Source: Parcubacteria group bacterium Greene0416_36
GTDB lineage: Bacteria; Patescibacteriota; Patescibacteriia; VMEV01
Assembly (NCBI GenBank): GCA_007375725.1
Contig: VMEV01000008.1
Coordinates: 1 to 46,706, forward strand
DNA length: 46,706 nt
Reading direction: 5' to 3'
The first letter of the stretch is position 1. Each line of letters starts with the position of its first letter. The position numbers and the translations under genes were made by a program. The notes under the pieces are model-generated. The model searched no databases. It had not been told where the DNA came from and was given only the letters and a program-made list of their open reading frames with translations. Of the stretch, positions 1 through 7,958 are shown piece after piece.

Positions 1-182
1 TACGTGAGAGCCCCTCTGTAAAGCACCGCTGCACCGTAGTCCCCCAATGACAGAAGCGAGGCACTATTAGCATGATCGCGATTGCGTTCGAGAAGGGCCG
101 AGGTTCCTCCGGCTCCCCACGCCGAGAATGGCATGGCGAAAAATAAAACCAACGAGATTATTGAAAATAACTTTCTTCTCAT
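1..182 (-). CDS. Secreted protein, N-terminal part only (cut by window edge)
   Basis: Reading from the ATG at 182 towards the left edge gives an open frame of 60 residues with no stop, so the gene continues outside the window. It begins MRRKLFSIISLVLFFAMPFS, a basic start followed by a hydrophobic stretch, and then AWGAGG, which fits a Sec signal peptide with cleavage near residue 23. The visible mature part (SLLSLGDYGAAVLYRGALT) resembles no family I can name; a TPR-like helix is possible. Its leader on the minus strand holds a hairpin with a T run. Function unknown. Confidence 0.6.
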   Translation of the reverse strand, partial: MRRKLFSIISLVLFFAMPFSAWGAGGTSALLERNRDHANSASLLSLGDYGAAVLYRGALT

Positions 183-208
183 AAAATTTTGTCTGCTAAA
201 ACACAAAA

Positions 209-228
209 AACCAATTAATTAATCGGTT
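209..228 (-). terminator. Hairpin plus T run, terminator or attenuator-like
   Basis: On the minus strand the arms AACC-ATTAAT and ATTAAT-GGTT form a hairpin followed at once by TTTTTTGTG. It lies 27 bases before the start of the signal-peptide gene at 182, so it would act in that gene's leader. No gene ending just upstream on the minus strand explains it as an ordinary terminator. The stem is AT-rich and therefore weak. Confidence 0.35.
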
Positions 229-330
229 CTTAACTAGGGACAAAATTTTTTTACGAAAAAATCTCTACACGCGTGTTCTATTTCTAGATTAGAAATTACA
301 GGATCTAGTTTTTTTTGGCAAATAGGTGAA

Positions 331-425
331 GGGGCATTGCCCAGGGCGCACACATCCCACTTCGCCCTAAGGCGGGCTACGAGGGACAAGCATAGGTGCG
401 CCCCTACGGGAGGGCGTGATGGGAC
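331..425. repeat. Remnant of GC-rich palindromic repeats
   Basis: A GC-rich island in otherwise AT-rich intergenic DNA (183-445 holds no gene I can support). It contains CATAGGTGCGCCCCTACGG, the reverse complement of a segment inside rmlD at about 21711-21729, and a short dyad CGCCCTAAGGCG. It looks like decayed or nested copies of the palindromic element family found elsewhere in the window. Confidence 0.55.
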
Positions 426-445
426 AAAAACAAAAAAACGCCCGA

Positions 446-474
446 TTGACAAGGATTGGGGTCTGGCCTATACT
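446..474 (+). promoter_or_regulatory. Sigma70-type promoter of the initiator tRNA
   Basis: TTGACA at 446-451 and TATACT at 469-474 are separated by exactly 17 bases. The -35 box is perfect and the -10 box matches five of six consensus positions. Initiation would fall near 481, just before the tRNA 5' end at 489. This is the clearest promoter in the window. Confidence 0.85.
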
Positions 475-488
475 GTGTTTATATTTAT

Positions 489-561
489 CGCCGGGTAGAG
501 CAGTTGGTAGCTCGTCGGACTCATAATCCGGAGGTCGCGGGTTCGAATCCCGCTCCGGCAA
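489..561 (+). tRNA. Initiator tRNA-fMet (anticodon CAT)
   Basis: A full cloverleaf can be drawn: acceptor 489-495 with 554-560, D arm 498-513, anticodon arm 515-531 with CAT at 522-524, T arm 537-553 with loop TTCGAAT, and discriminator A561. Two features mark it as the initiator: the unpaired C1-A72 at the acceptor end, which is needed for formylation and avoids EF-Tu, and the A11-U24 pair in the D stem. The usual run of three G-C pairs in the anticodon stem is incomplete: G29-C41 and G30-C40 are present, but 31-39 is A-U. The 3' CCA is not fully encoded (CCC follows A561). It has its own promoter and terminator. Confidence 0.92.
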
Positions 562-563
562 CC

Positions 564-631
564 CTACTTCGCTTCCTTCGCTACGCTCAATGGAGAGCTA
601 CGCAGGGCAGGCCCCACAGGAGAAACGAAAC
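564..631. repeat. GC-rich repeat behind the tRNA, related to one insert in rmlD
   Basis: This segment (TACGCTCAATGGAGAGCTAC followed by GCAGGGCAGGCCCC) is closely similar to the insert in rmlD at 22010-22105, which reads GACGCTCAATGAAGAGCTAC and later GGGGCAGGCCCTAC. It lies between the mature tRNA and its terminator, so it would be transcribed into the trailer. Confidence 0.55.
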
Positions 632-663
632 AAAAAATCTTCTATGACTCTAGAAGATTTTTT
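632..663 (+). terminator. Rho-independent terminator of the tRNA
   Basis: AAAAAATCTTCT (632-643) pairs with AGAAGATTTTTT (652-663) around an 8-base loop, and the 3' arm supplies the T run. It follows the tRNA on the same strand. Confidence 0.75.
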
Positions 664-748
664 GTTTCCAGTCCTACCCCTTGCCCCTCCCCTAAAATAC
701 CCGTATTATGAAAGAATCTCTCTGGAAATATCATTCATCTATTTTTCT

Positions 749-1216
749 ATGCTCATGGTTATTCACGCGGCCTCAAGCGCTTGGGTGGGCGAACTGTCCA
801 GCTCGGCCCTGTCGGCCTTTGTCATCTGCTTTATCCTCCACTTCATTCTCGATTTCATTCCCCACGGCGACCACAATATGGTAGCCAATTATCAGCACAA
901 GGAAAAATTGCGCCGCGTGTATACCTTTTTGACCGCAGATCTGATCACGACTCTCTTATTTTTATTCTCCATCGAAATTTTCGATATTGGAACGGATAAA
1001 CGCATCATCTTCGCGGCAATATTAGGAGGACTGCTCCCGGACCTGCTGGTCTCGTTTTATAAACTGACCAAGGTCCGATTCCTTAAAAAATTCCACGATT
1101 TCCATTTTTTCATACATAACTTCTTGCCGGAAAAAAAGCACAAAACCATCCGTCTGTCTCACGCTCTGGTTTTACAGGGACTTCTTTTCCTCTTTCTTTT
1201 GAAAGTGATTGTCTAA
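749..1216 (+). CDS. Integral membrane protein with HxxxDxxPHGDH motif
   Basis: A 155-residue protein, one of few genes on the plus strand. It has several hydrophobic segments (about residues 1-35, 60-85, 90-110 and 140-155) and the motif HFILDFIPHGDH near residues 30-41, with further His residues (HDFHFFIHN) later. Such His/Asp clusters recall the membrane-bound metal-dependent hydrolase-like (YdjM/DUF457-type) families; that likeness is only suggestive. The frame stays open upstream to 590, but that part is the repeat and tRNA terminator, so I take ATG 749 (MLMVIHAASS). No good ribosome site is visible. Its 3' end overlaps the convergent glycosyltransferase gene by 45 bases. Confidence 0.6.
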   Translation: MLMVIHAASSAWVGELSSSALSAFVICFILHFILDFIPHGDHNMVANYQHKEKLRRVYTFLTADLITTLLFLFSIEIFDIGTDKRIIFAAILGGLLPDLLVSFYKLTKVRFLKKFHDFHFFIHNFLPEKKHKTIRLSHALVLQGLLFLFLLKVIV

Positions 1217-2338
1217 AAGTTTAAGGAATTCCTCCGCGCTTTTTTCCCATGTAAACTCCCCTGCCCGCTCCCTCCCGCGCACGATCATCTCGGCGCGGAT
1301 TTTACTGTCACCGAGAACCATAGCCATCCCCGCGGAAATCTCACCGATCGAGTAAGGATCCACCAACAGCGCGGCTCCTCCCGCGACTTCGGACAACGAA
1401 GAATTGCGGGACGTGACCACTGGAATGCCCATTTCCATGGCTTCCAGAACCGGCAAGCCAAACCCTTCATAGTAAGAGGGAAACAAAAGCAATTGAGCGC
1501 CCGAGAGCAGTTCTCTCTTTTTGGTTTCTGATACCTCCCCCAAAAACGTAATGCGATCTTTGTAAACCGACTGGCGGCGATAATCATAAATAGCCTCGCT
1601 TTTCCAGCCTCGGGGGCCGGCAATATAAAATTCAAGCGGAGATTTTTTCAAGTGCGAGTGATTGTCCAAAAGATGCTCGAAGGCCTGAATGGACCCGATG
1701 ACATTCTTCCTAGGCTGTACCGTACCCAAAGACAGAATATAGTGGCCCCGAGCGACATGGACGCTCTCTTCGGTATGGGTTTCGCGGAGCCATCCGGGAC
1801 GCGTGGAAGCCTCGGGAATCACATGGGTCTTTCCTCGGGACACTGGAAACAGCGACTCCATCTCACCTCGAGTGAAATCCGATACACTGACGATATTTGT
1901 GGCTTTTTTGAGAGTCGCGGGAAAGACCACCTTGGTGGAAAAAAACTGCCGGTCCGGGAACCATTGTGGATAGCGATAAATACCCAAATCATGCACCGCC
2001 ACCCAAGACGGCCCCCGATATCCGATGGGAATATGATTGGCCGGGAAAAAAACCCCATCTAAGCGGCTTCGGTGGAGCATTAAGGAAAATAAAAGATGAT
2101 TTTTCAAAACTGGAATATTTCGCTTGGTTTTGAAGCTGACAAAAAATTTCTTACCAATAAATTCATCCAAAAGCGGATTGCCATACGCCTCTTTCGGCAG
2201 AAAATAAACAAACGAATACTTCCCACGAGACACCGTCTCGAGAGCTTTCGCCATATGAAAAATATATTGTCCGATGCCGCCGGCGAGAGATCCCTTGTGG
2301 GAAAACATCTCGCGGCAGTCGATTCCAATGAGGAGCAT
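1172..2338 (-). CDS. Glycosyltransferase family 4 (GT-B fold)
   Basis: A 388-residue enzyme that should transfer a sugar from a nucleotide sugar to a glycan acceptor at the cytoplasmic membrane face. The N-terminal lobe has the Gly-rich GIDCREM...GGIGQY stretch. The C-terminal lobe has LSLGTVQPRKNV and the GT4 signature SYYEGFGLPVLEAMEMGIPV (EX7E), followed by SSLSEVAGGAALLVDP. The start is ATG 2338 (MLLIGIDCRE); the frame upstream carries non-homologous residues and then repeat DNA. It overlaps the convergent membrane protein gene at its 3' end. The window also makes dTDP-rhamnose, so a role in a rhamnose-containing surface glycan is plausible, but donor and acceptor are not readable from sequence. 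Confidence 0.9.
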   Translation of the reverse strand: MLLIGIDCREMFSHKGSLAGGIGQYIFHMAKALETVSRGKYSFVYFLPKEAYGNPLLDEFIGKKFFVSFKTKRNIPVLKNHLLFSLMLHRSRLDGVFFPANHIPIGYRGPSWVAVHDLGIYRYPQWFPDRQFFSTKVVFPATLKKATNIVSVSDFTRGEMESLFPVSRGKTHVIPEASTRPGWLRETHTEESVHVARGHYILSLGTVQPRKNVIGSIQAFEHLLDNHSHLKKSPLEFYIAGPRGWKSEAIYDYRRQSVYKDRITFLGEVSETKKRELLSGAQLLLFPSYYEGFGLPVLEAMEMGIPVVTSRNSSLSEVAGGAALLVDPYSIGEISAGMAMVLGDSKIRAEMIVRGRERAGEFTWEKSAEEFLKLLDNHFQKKEEKKSL

Positions 2339-2410
2339 ACAATGACATTCATCAAACTGAAACAATGAATTATACGGATTTTGGGGAGAAAAGCAAGGGC
2401 AACACAAAAG

Positions 2411-2494
2411 CAACAAATCCCCCTTAGTCCCCCTTTGACAAGGGGGAGACAGCTCCCTCCCTTGTCAAAGGGAGGGTTGGGGAGAGATTTGTTG
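2411..2494. repeat. 84-bp inverted-repeat element, copy 1
   Basis: First of six near-identical copies. It is bounded by CAACAAAT and ATTTGTTG and contains internal arms CCCTTTGACAAGGGGG and CCCTCCCTTGTCAAAGGG. It sits between the M16 peptidase stop (2514) and the glycosyltransferase start (2338), both on the minus strand. Being largely self-complementary, the transcript could fold into a long hairpin. Confidence 0.9.
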
Positions 2495-2513
2495 CTATCT
2501 TGCCTCCCTTCAT

Positions 2514-3800
2514 TTAAAAATCCAATCCCCCCATCAAATCGGCCTTCGACACCTTTTTGCCTACGAGGGCAATATTGGTACGGGAACGGACGAATATTTC
2601 TTGGGCGATGGCACGGACATCTTCGAGGGTCACGGCTCGAATCTCGGCCAGACGCTCGGAAGGAGTGCTCATGCGGTTTTCAAGCAATTCCTGATCGCCA
2701 AAAAATGAAGCAACGCTCGAGGTATTTTCAAGGCGAAGGGTCATTTTGCCTTCAATGTATTCTTTTGCTCGGGACAATTCTTCTGCTTGTACGCCATGTT
2801 CTTTGATATCTTTTAATTCTTTAGAAATAGCGCCAACAGCTCTCGCTACATTCTTCTGGTCGAGCCCCGCGAAAATGCCAAAACTGCCGGCATCCTGGTA
2901 GCTTTCAGGTTCCGAACGGATGAAGTAACAGAATCCCATTTTTTCACGGACATTGATAAACAGACGAGAACTCATGCTCCCGCCCAGAATCACGGACAAA
3001 ACACGGAGGGAACCCAACCGGGGATCCAGGAGTGAAAGTCCCGGAAATCCAAAACCCAGCTGAACCTGTTCCGTTTTTCGCGTTTCAATCTGAAACGAAG
3101 GCTTGGTCTGCGATACGGAAAAAGTTTCAAAATCAAATTTCGGCACCGTCGACAATTTCTCTAAATTCCCAGAAATCGGAGAGAAATATTTCTCGACAAT
3201 GGGAATGGTATTTTCATCCACCTTGCCGGCCAAAACAATGACCATCTGGTCTCCCTGATAACGGCTGGCAATATAATTCATCATGTCCGCGCGCGATAAC
3301 GAGCTCACGGTCTCTTTCGTTCCGGCGATATTGCGCCCCAAGTGGGTCGTCTTGCCATAAATGGCGCTTTCGAATACATCGTAGATATGCATATTCGGCG
3401 TATCCTCATACATCTTGATTTCCTCAATGATCACACCGCGTTCACGGTCGAGAGCAGCCTGGTCGAAAGTCGAATTGAGGAACATCTCCGAAAGCAAATC
3501 CAAGGCCAGCTCGATTTTCGTGGCGCTGAGTTTGATGTAATAGCCCGTATGATCCTTGGCTGTATAGGCATTGAAATCCGCGCCTACCCCGTCCAAAATA
3601 CGGGTCAGATCCAAAGTCGTGGGAAACCGCTTGGTCCCCTTGAACATCATGTGTTCGATGAAATGAGAAATACCGCCGGTTTCTGGCTTCTCATATCGAG
3701 ACCCCGCCTTGACCAAAACTAGAGCCGTGACGGATTGGCTGTCCTTCATGGGAACGAGCACCAGACGCACGGCATTGGGGAGAATGTGTTTGATGAACAT
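2514..3800 (-). CDS. Insulinase-type zinc peptidase (M16 family)
   Basis: 428 residues, the length of a single M16 subunit (two homologous domains). The inverted zinc motif HxxEH is present as HFIEH at about residues 45-49, with the downstream glutamate in the stretch RGVIIEEIKMYEDTP about 75 residues on. The second half contains the usual FGFPGLSLLDPR and GGSMSSRLFINVREK segments, the latter typical of processing-peptidase-like members. No signal peptide is seen, so a cytoplasmic or loosely associated role in peptide turnover is likely. ATG 3800 (MFIKHILPNA) is preferred over an in-frame TTG nine bases earlier. Confidence 0.93.
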   Translation of the reverse strand: MFIKHILPNAVRLVLVPMKDSQSVTALVLVKAGSRYEKPETGGISHFIEHMMFKGTKRFPTTLDLTRILDGVGADFNAYTAKDHTGYYIKLSATKIELALDLLSEMFLNSTFDQAALDRERGVIIEEIKMYEDTPNMHIYDVFESAIYGKTTHLGRNIAGTKETVSSLSRADMMNYIASRYQGDQMVIVLAGKVDENTIPIVEKYFSPISGNLEKLSTVPKFDFETFSVSQTKPSFQIETRKTEQVQLGFGFPGLSLLDPRLGSLRVLSVILGGSMSSRLFINVREKMGFCYFIRSEPESYQDAGSFGIFAGLDQKNVARAVGAISKELKDIKEHGVQAEELSRAKEYIEGKMTLRLENTSSVASFFGDQELLENRMSTPSERLAEIRAVTLEDVRAIAQEIFVRSRTNIALVGKKVSKADLMGGLDF

Positions 3801-3848
3801 AGAAATCAATTACGAATGAAGAATTACGAATGACGAATGAACAGCCAG

Positions 3849-3932
3849 CAACAAATCCCCCTTAGTCCCCCTTTGACAAGGGGGAAACAGCGCCCTCCCT
3901 TGTCAAAGGGAGGGTTGGGGAGGGATTTGTTG
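3849..3932. repeat. 84-bp inverted-repeat element, copy 2, abutting glyS
   Basis: Same element as at 2411-2494, with intact CAACAAAT and ATTTGTTG ends. On the minus strand its first base directly follows the last base of the glyS stop codon (TAG at 3935-3933). The downstream side (3801-3848) is a run of ATTACGAATGACGAATGA-type simple repeats before the M16 peptidase. Confidence 0.9.
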
Positions 3933-5324
3933 CTAAATACGCGCTCGAAGATAATTTTCCAGCTCCGCAGCCAAAATCGTCTCCTGGGTCATGGTATCGC
4001 GGTGGCGGACGGTGACGGTGCCCTTCTCGAGCGTGTCATAGTCGACGGTGATGCAAAAAGGGGTACCAATTTCGTCCTGGCGGCGATAACGCTTGCCAAT
4101 GGAACCGGATTCATCGTATTCTACGGACCAAAAATTAGAGAGAGTGCCGTAAATTTCCTTGGCGCGCTCGGCCAGACCATCTTTTTTCATCAGAGGCAAA
4201 ATCGCAGCTTTGATCGGCGCGACCGATGGCTTGAATTTGAGCACAATGCGCTTTTCTTTATTGCCCTTGGAATCCGTGACCTCTTCTTCCGTATACGCCT
4301 GATCCAATAAAACATAGATCACGCGCTCGAGGCCGAAAGAGGTTTCCAAGACGGTCGGCACAAATTTCTCTTTAGTTTCCGAATCAAAAAACGACAAATC
4401 TTCCCCGGAATACTCCGAATGGCGAGACAGATCCCATACGCCACGGTGATTGAGGGGGCTGATCTCCAGCCACTTCCCTCCCGTGAGCAGGATTTCCAAA
4501 TCATGCTGCTCCTTGGCATAATGCGACATTTCTTCTTTTGGAATTTTGCGGTAGCGGATCTTGGATCCGTCGATGCCAAGTCCGCCGGTCAGAAGAACAA
4601 GGAAAAATTCTTTCCAATAGTCATACCAAGTCAGCGCTTCAGCGTCCCGAGTAAAAAATTCGAACTCCATTTGATTGAATTCGCGGGTTCGAAGCACAAA
4701 CTGCTTGGTAGTGACCTCATTTCGAAACGCTTTTCCAATTTGGAGTACGCCAAAAGGCATCTTTCTACGGGCGTAATTGACCAAATTTTTATATTGCAAA
4801 AAAATAATTTGACATGTTTCGCCTCGTAAATAGGCCTCTTCCTTGCCGGATTCCGTAGCGCCCAGCTTGGCGGTCATCATGAGGTTGAAACTCTCAAGTT
4901 CGGTGAATTCATTTCCCGCAGGACTTTTTAGTTTATGTTCGACAATCAGCCGCGCCATTTCCTCAAATTTCATTCCAGACGTAGAAATACCTAATTTTTC
5001 TTCGATCAAATGATCGGCGCGATAGCGGATATGGGTGAGCTTATCTTCCACTAGAGGATCATTGAAAGAAGCAACATGGCCCGAGGCTTCCCAGGTTTTG
5101 GGATGACAAAAAATCGCGCCGTCCAGCAAAAAAACATCCGGGCGCTTCTGCACCAACTCTTTCCTCCAGAGATTTTTGATATTCTCGGCCAAGAGGGCGC
5201 CCAGAGGTCCTAAATCATAGGTGCTGGAAAAGCCTCCATAAATCTCGGAAGAAGGATAAATGAAGCCTCTTCTTTTGCACAGCGAGACAATTTCCTCCAG
5301 CCTCTTATTAAATTCATCCGTCAT
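3933..5324 (-). CDS. glyS: Glycyl-tRNA synthetase, single-chain class II type
   Basis: 463 residues; charges tRNA-Gly with glycine using ATP. It is the single-chain (GlyQS-like, alpha2) type, not the separate alpha/beta form. The N-terminus reads CKRRGFIYPSSEIYGG followed by TYDLGPLG, the class II motif 1 region. Motif 2 is seen in FRNEVTTKQFVLRTREFNQM and motif 3 in SFGLERVIYVLL. The C-terminal anticodon-binding domain is present (APIKAAILPLMKK to VTVRHRDTMTQE). The stop codon abuts repeat copy 2. No T-box leader is visible upstream. Confidence 0.96.
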   Translation of the reverse strand: MTDEFNKRLEEIVSLCKRRGFIYPSSEIYGGFSSTYDLGPLGALLAENIKNLWRKELVQKRPDVFLLDGAIFCHPKTWEASGHVASFNDPLVEDKLTHIRYRADHLIEEKLGISTSGMKFEEMARLIVEHKLKSPAGNEFTELESFNLMMTAKLGATESGKEEAYLRGETCQIIFLQYKNLVNYARRKMPFGVLQIGKAFRNEVTTKQFVLRTREFNQMEFEFFTRDAEALTWYDYWKEFFLVLLTGGLGIDGSKIRYRKIPKEEMSHYAKEQHDLEILLTGGKWLEISPLNHRGVWDLSRHSEYSGEDLSFFDSETKEKFVPTVLETSFGLERVIYVLLDQAYTEEEVTDSKGNKEKRIVLKFKPSVAPIKAAILPLMKKDGLAERAKEIYGTLSNFWSVEYDESGSIGKRYRRQDEIGTPFCITVDYDTLEKGTVTVRHRDTMTQETILAAELENYLRARI

Positions 5325-5332
5325 ATATTATA

Positions 5333-5409
5333 GGCATTAGGCAATTCGGCATTAGCTTCTTAGGAAACAGCCTTTATGTTTCTAATAAGCTAATGGGCTA
5401 AAGCCTGAT
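5333..5409. repeat. AT-rich inverted repeat of the TTAGGCATTAGGC class
   Basis: A hairpin with arms CATTAGCTTCTTAGGAAAC and GTTTCTAATAAGCTAATG, flanked by TAGGCATTAGGC and GGGCTAAAGCCTGA. It fills the gap between the permease stop and the glyS start. Related sequence recurs at 6452-6548, 10477-10544, 19433-19460 and 24582-24618. Confidence 0.7.
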
Positions 5410-6441
5410 TTACTTATCTGATTGTGGATTATCCAATTCTCGAGAAAACACGTCTGAAACAAAAACCGACAAGGCGGTCAGAACGGGAATAGCTAAAATA
5501 GCGCCCAGAAAACCAGCCAATTTCACGCCTACGAGGATACTAACAATAATGAGGACAGGATTCAATCCCACATTTTTCTGCATGACTTTGGGGGTCAAAA
5601 TATTGGTTTCGAAAATATCCACAAACTTATAAGCAATCAGAACAAATAGCGCCTTGATCGGAGAATCGAAAAATACCAGAAGACATACAGGAACCGCGGC
5701 GATCATCACACCGAAGAAAGGAATAATCTCTGCGATCGGAGTAATGAGGGATAGTACCAAAGCATATTTTACATCCAATAGAATCAAGGCTAGCAAAGTG
5801 AGAATCCACACAACAAAGGCGCTGATCAAGTATCCTCGCATCCAAAGACCGATTTTGTATTGAATCTTTTTGTAAATCTTGATCAAAAAAGGCTGATACT
5901 GCGCGGGAAGAATAAACTTGAGCGCATTCTTGATCGCATCTTCTTCGAGCATCATATAGAGAGAGAGCACAAAAACAACAACAACCGAGAGCGCACTGCC
6001 AAAAAAAGACGTCACCGAAGAAAATAAGCCGCTCGTCGTAAAATTGATGAAATAATTTTCAATTCCCACTAGAGTCGGCTTGATCCACTGAGTCGAAATC
6101 CCCCAAAACTCCTGAGTCTGGGTCAAGGTACTCAAATAGCTAGGGAATACCACTAAAATATCACGGATCTGAGCAATGATCACGGGAATAAAAATCCAGC
6201 CCAATAGACCGAAGAGAGCCATCAAAACAAAATAAATCCCCAAAATAGCCACGACTTTGGGCACCCCTTTTTCCTGCAAGAATCGAGACAGAGGGTCCAG
6301 AACCGAAGAAATGAGCAGGGCGATAAACAGCATCACTAGTACGTCCTTGATCGTGAATACGAGCCACACGCTGGCCAAAATGAGCAAAATTTTGACCACC
6401 GACCATCCGGATATTTCGAATATTGTGTTGTTTTTATTCAT
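5410..6441 (-). CDS. AI-2E (PerM/TqsA-like) family transporter
   Basis: 343 residues with about eight membrane segments and the familiar family layout: an N-terminal hydrophobic pair (VKILLILASVWLVFTIKDVL, then LVMLFIALLISSVLDPL with the conserved DPL), a charged middle region, and a C-terminal block with ALVLSLITPIAEIIPFFGVM and KFVDIFETNILTPKVMQK. The latter, with its PxxM/Q motif, is diagnostic. Members export diverse small molecules or ions, and no substrate can be assigned. I place the start at ATG 6441 (MNKNNTIFEIS); an ATG six codons earlier lies in repeat-like DNA. Confidence 0.92.
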   Translation of the reverse strand: MNKNNTIFEISGWSVVKILLILASVWLVFTIKDVLVMLFIALLISSVLDPLSRFLQEKGVPKVVAILGIYFVLMALFGLLGWIFIPVIIAQIRDILVVFPSYLSTLTQTQEFWGISTQWIKPTLVGIENYFINFTTSGLFSSVTSFFGSALSVVVVFVLSLYMMLEEDAIKNALKFILPAQYQPFLIKIYKKIQYKIGLWMRGYLISAFVVWILTLLALILLDVKYALVLSLITPIAEIIPFFGVMIAAVPVCLLVFFDSPIKALFVLIAYKFVDIFETNILTPKVMQKNVGLNPVLIIVSILVGVKLAGFLGAILAIPVLTALSVFVSDVFSRELDNPQSDK

Positions 6442-6451
6442 ATGTTGGAGG

Positions 6452-6548
6452 TTAGGCATTAGGCTTTAGGCCATTAGCTTATTAGAAACAACAGGGGTGT
6501 TTATGGCTATTTGCCTAAAAAGCTAATGCCTAATAGCCTAAAGCCTAG
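6452..6548. repeat. AT-rich inverted repeat, second copy
   Basis: Arms TAGGCTTTAGGC-ATTAGCTT and AAGCTAATGCCTAATAGCCTAAAGCCTA enclose a short centre. It belongs to the same class as 5333-5409, occupies the whole gap between two co-oriented genes and overlaps the stop codon of the upstream (6545-6898) gene. Confidence 0.7.
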
Positions 6549-6898
6549 CACTGACATCCTTTTACTAAATGCAAATCCCAGACCGCGGCGAATAAGATAA
6601 ACACTCCGCCCATTCCCGCGATCAAGGAGTCACTCCACAAAAATCGGAACAAAATAACCATAGTAATCCCGAGAGCCGAGAGCAGTAAAGGTTGCATATT
6701 ACCATGTCCGCGGAAAGAATGAAAGATCGAAATAAAAAAAATGGAAGTGAATAGTAAAATAAACACAGCTAGAGAATCATCCCCCACGCTGAACACAATT
6801 CCCAGCCCCGCGACAAAAGCGACCAGCGACGGCTTCAAAAGACAACAGAATATAGATAATAAAGTGCCTATAGACGATATTTTTTTGATCTTACTCAT
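6545..6898 (-). CDS. Small membrane protein, MerC/MerT-like
   Basis: 117 residues, four predicted membrane helices. The first helix carries a vicinal cysteine pair (SIFCCLLKPSLVAFVAGLG) and the C-terminus ends GCQC, which is the general look of mercury-transport-type (MerC/MerT) proteins. No merA or merR is nearby, so a role in mercury import is not supported; metal or thiol handling is a guess. It may be cotranscribed with the MBL hydrolase upstream of it, separated by repeat copy 3. Confidence 0.55.
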   Translation of the reverse strand: MSKIKKISSIGTLLSIFCCLLKPSLVAFVAGLGIVFSVGDDSLAVFILLFTSIFFISIFHSFRGHGNMQPLLLSALGITMVILFRFLWSDSLIAGMGGVFILFAAVWDLHLVKGCQC

Positions 6899-6940
6899 AT
6901 AAGAAATTACGAATTAAAAATTACGTAATGACGAATGGAA

Positions 6941-7023
6941 CAACAAATCCCCCTCAATCCCTCTTTGACAAGGGGGAGGTTGCTACCCCCTCCCTTGTCA
7001 AAGGGAGGGTTGGGGAGGGATTT
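6941..7023. repeat. 84-bp inverted-repeat element, copy 3 (partly coding)
   Basis: Starts with CAACAAATCCCCC but ends in GGGATTTAAA instead of ATTTGTTG, so the distal end has diverged. The metallo-hydrolase reading frame runs into it from 7023 and stops inside it (TGA at 6956-6954), so the element supplies the last 22 codons of that gene. Confidence 0.88.
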
Positions 7024-7934
7024 AAACCCATATCCTTCCTAAAAAATTCATCAATGCCGACAATATAGAGGGGGCAAGCGAGGCCGGCGTCTTTGGCCAT
7101 TTTTTCCATCATTTCGCGGTAGTGAGGCAGTTCACGTTTGTAGCGTTCGGATAAGTGATAAACAACGAGAGCCCCGGCCTGTGCTTTTTTGGCTACCTCC
7201 ACGACATCGGCGAAGGCACTGTGGGCGGCTTCCATCTCATCTTTATTCAAAAATGAAGATTCGTGCATGAGAATCTCGGTTCCCCTAACCCACTCGGGAG
7301 ACACAGGAGAAGAGTCCCCGCAATAGGATAATATCTTTCGTTCGTAAGTCTCATGAATCTCATCGTCCGAATGATTTTTTTTAAGCTCGAGCATGAATTC
7401 GGTAAATGCCTTCTGGGCGGATGCTCCAGCGGGAACAGAACGATCCATCTCTTCTTTTTTATCCAAAAACTCTTTACGAAGGCGTCTCCTCACTTCGACA
7501 ATGTGGCAGCCGATGGCCGGCAGAATTTCGTGATAGTACGGAGCCGTATGATTGACGCGGAAAGGCCGGAGATAAATATTCTTGGCGATTTTGTAATCCT
7601 TCCCTTCCTCCAGTGGCACAAATTTGAGGAACAAATCCCAATCTTTGAAAAAACGAATGAGTTTGTCGATTTTATCCTGACAGGCCGGATTATAAAGCAC
7701 CTGCGCCAGCCGGCGTTTGGGTTCATGCTTCAGGGTCCTTTTCTGGAAGCGCCCCAAGGTCAAAAGGCCGGCGATATGATCCAGGTGCATGTGCGAGAGA
7801 AAGACATATTCAACATCCGATGCGTGAATGCCTAAAGTCGTAGACGCCCCTTCCCCGCAGTCCAAAAGCAATTTGAATGTCGGCAAAAAAAACCACGTCG
7901 AGTGTATCGCTTTAGATTTTCCCCAAATTTTCAT
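6954..7934 (-). CDS. RNase Z-like metallo-beta-lactamase hydrolase with repeat-derived tail
   Basis: 326 residues. The metal-binding HxHxDH motif is SHMHLDHIAG at about residues 47-56. Further ligands fit HTAPYY near 125, the aspartate in YCGDSSPV, and the histidines at MHESSF and VVYHLSERY. This arrangement resembles RNase Z and other long-chain MBL nucleases, though tRNA 3' processing is not proven. The encoded initiator tRNA lacks a full CCA, which would need such processing. The last 22 residues (LNPSPTLPLTREGVATSPLS...) translate repeat copy 3, so the ancestral C-terminus probably ended near FFRKDMG. A good ribosome site, AAAGGAGG (minus strand), lies 9 bases before ATG 7934. Confidence 0.9.
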   Translation of the reverse strand: MKIWGKSKAIHSTWFFLPTFKLLLDCGEGASTTLGIHASDVEYVFLSHMHLDHIAGLLTLGRFQKRTLKHEPKRRLAQVLYNPACQDKIDKLIRFFKDWDLFLKFVPLEEGKDYKIAKNIYLRPFRVNHTAPYYHEILPAIGCHIVEVRRRLRKEFLDKKEEMDRSVPAGASAQKAFTEFMLELKKNHSDDEIHETYERKILSYCGDSSPVSPEWVRGTEILMHESSFLNKDEMEAAHSAFADVVEVAKKAQAGALVVYHLSERYKRELPHYREMMEKMAKDAGLACPLYIVGIDEFFRKDMGLNPSPTLPLTREGVATSPLSKRD

Positions 7935-7958
7935 ACAAGTTCGCCTCCTTTATTAAAA

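Noticed and set aside
590-748. Long N-terminal extension of the plus-strand membrane protein
   Set aside because: The frame is open from 590, but this part is the GC-rich repeat and the tRNA terminator; the first ATG giving a membrane-protein-like start is 749.
5325-5409. T-box leader before glyS
   Set aside because: No specifier stem or TGGN sequence is seen; upstream DNA is a TTAGGC-class repeat. The same holds for proS.
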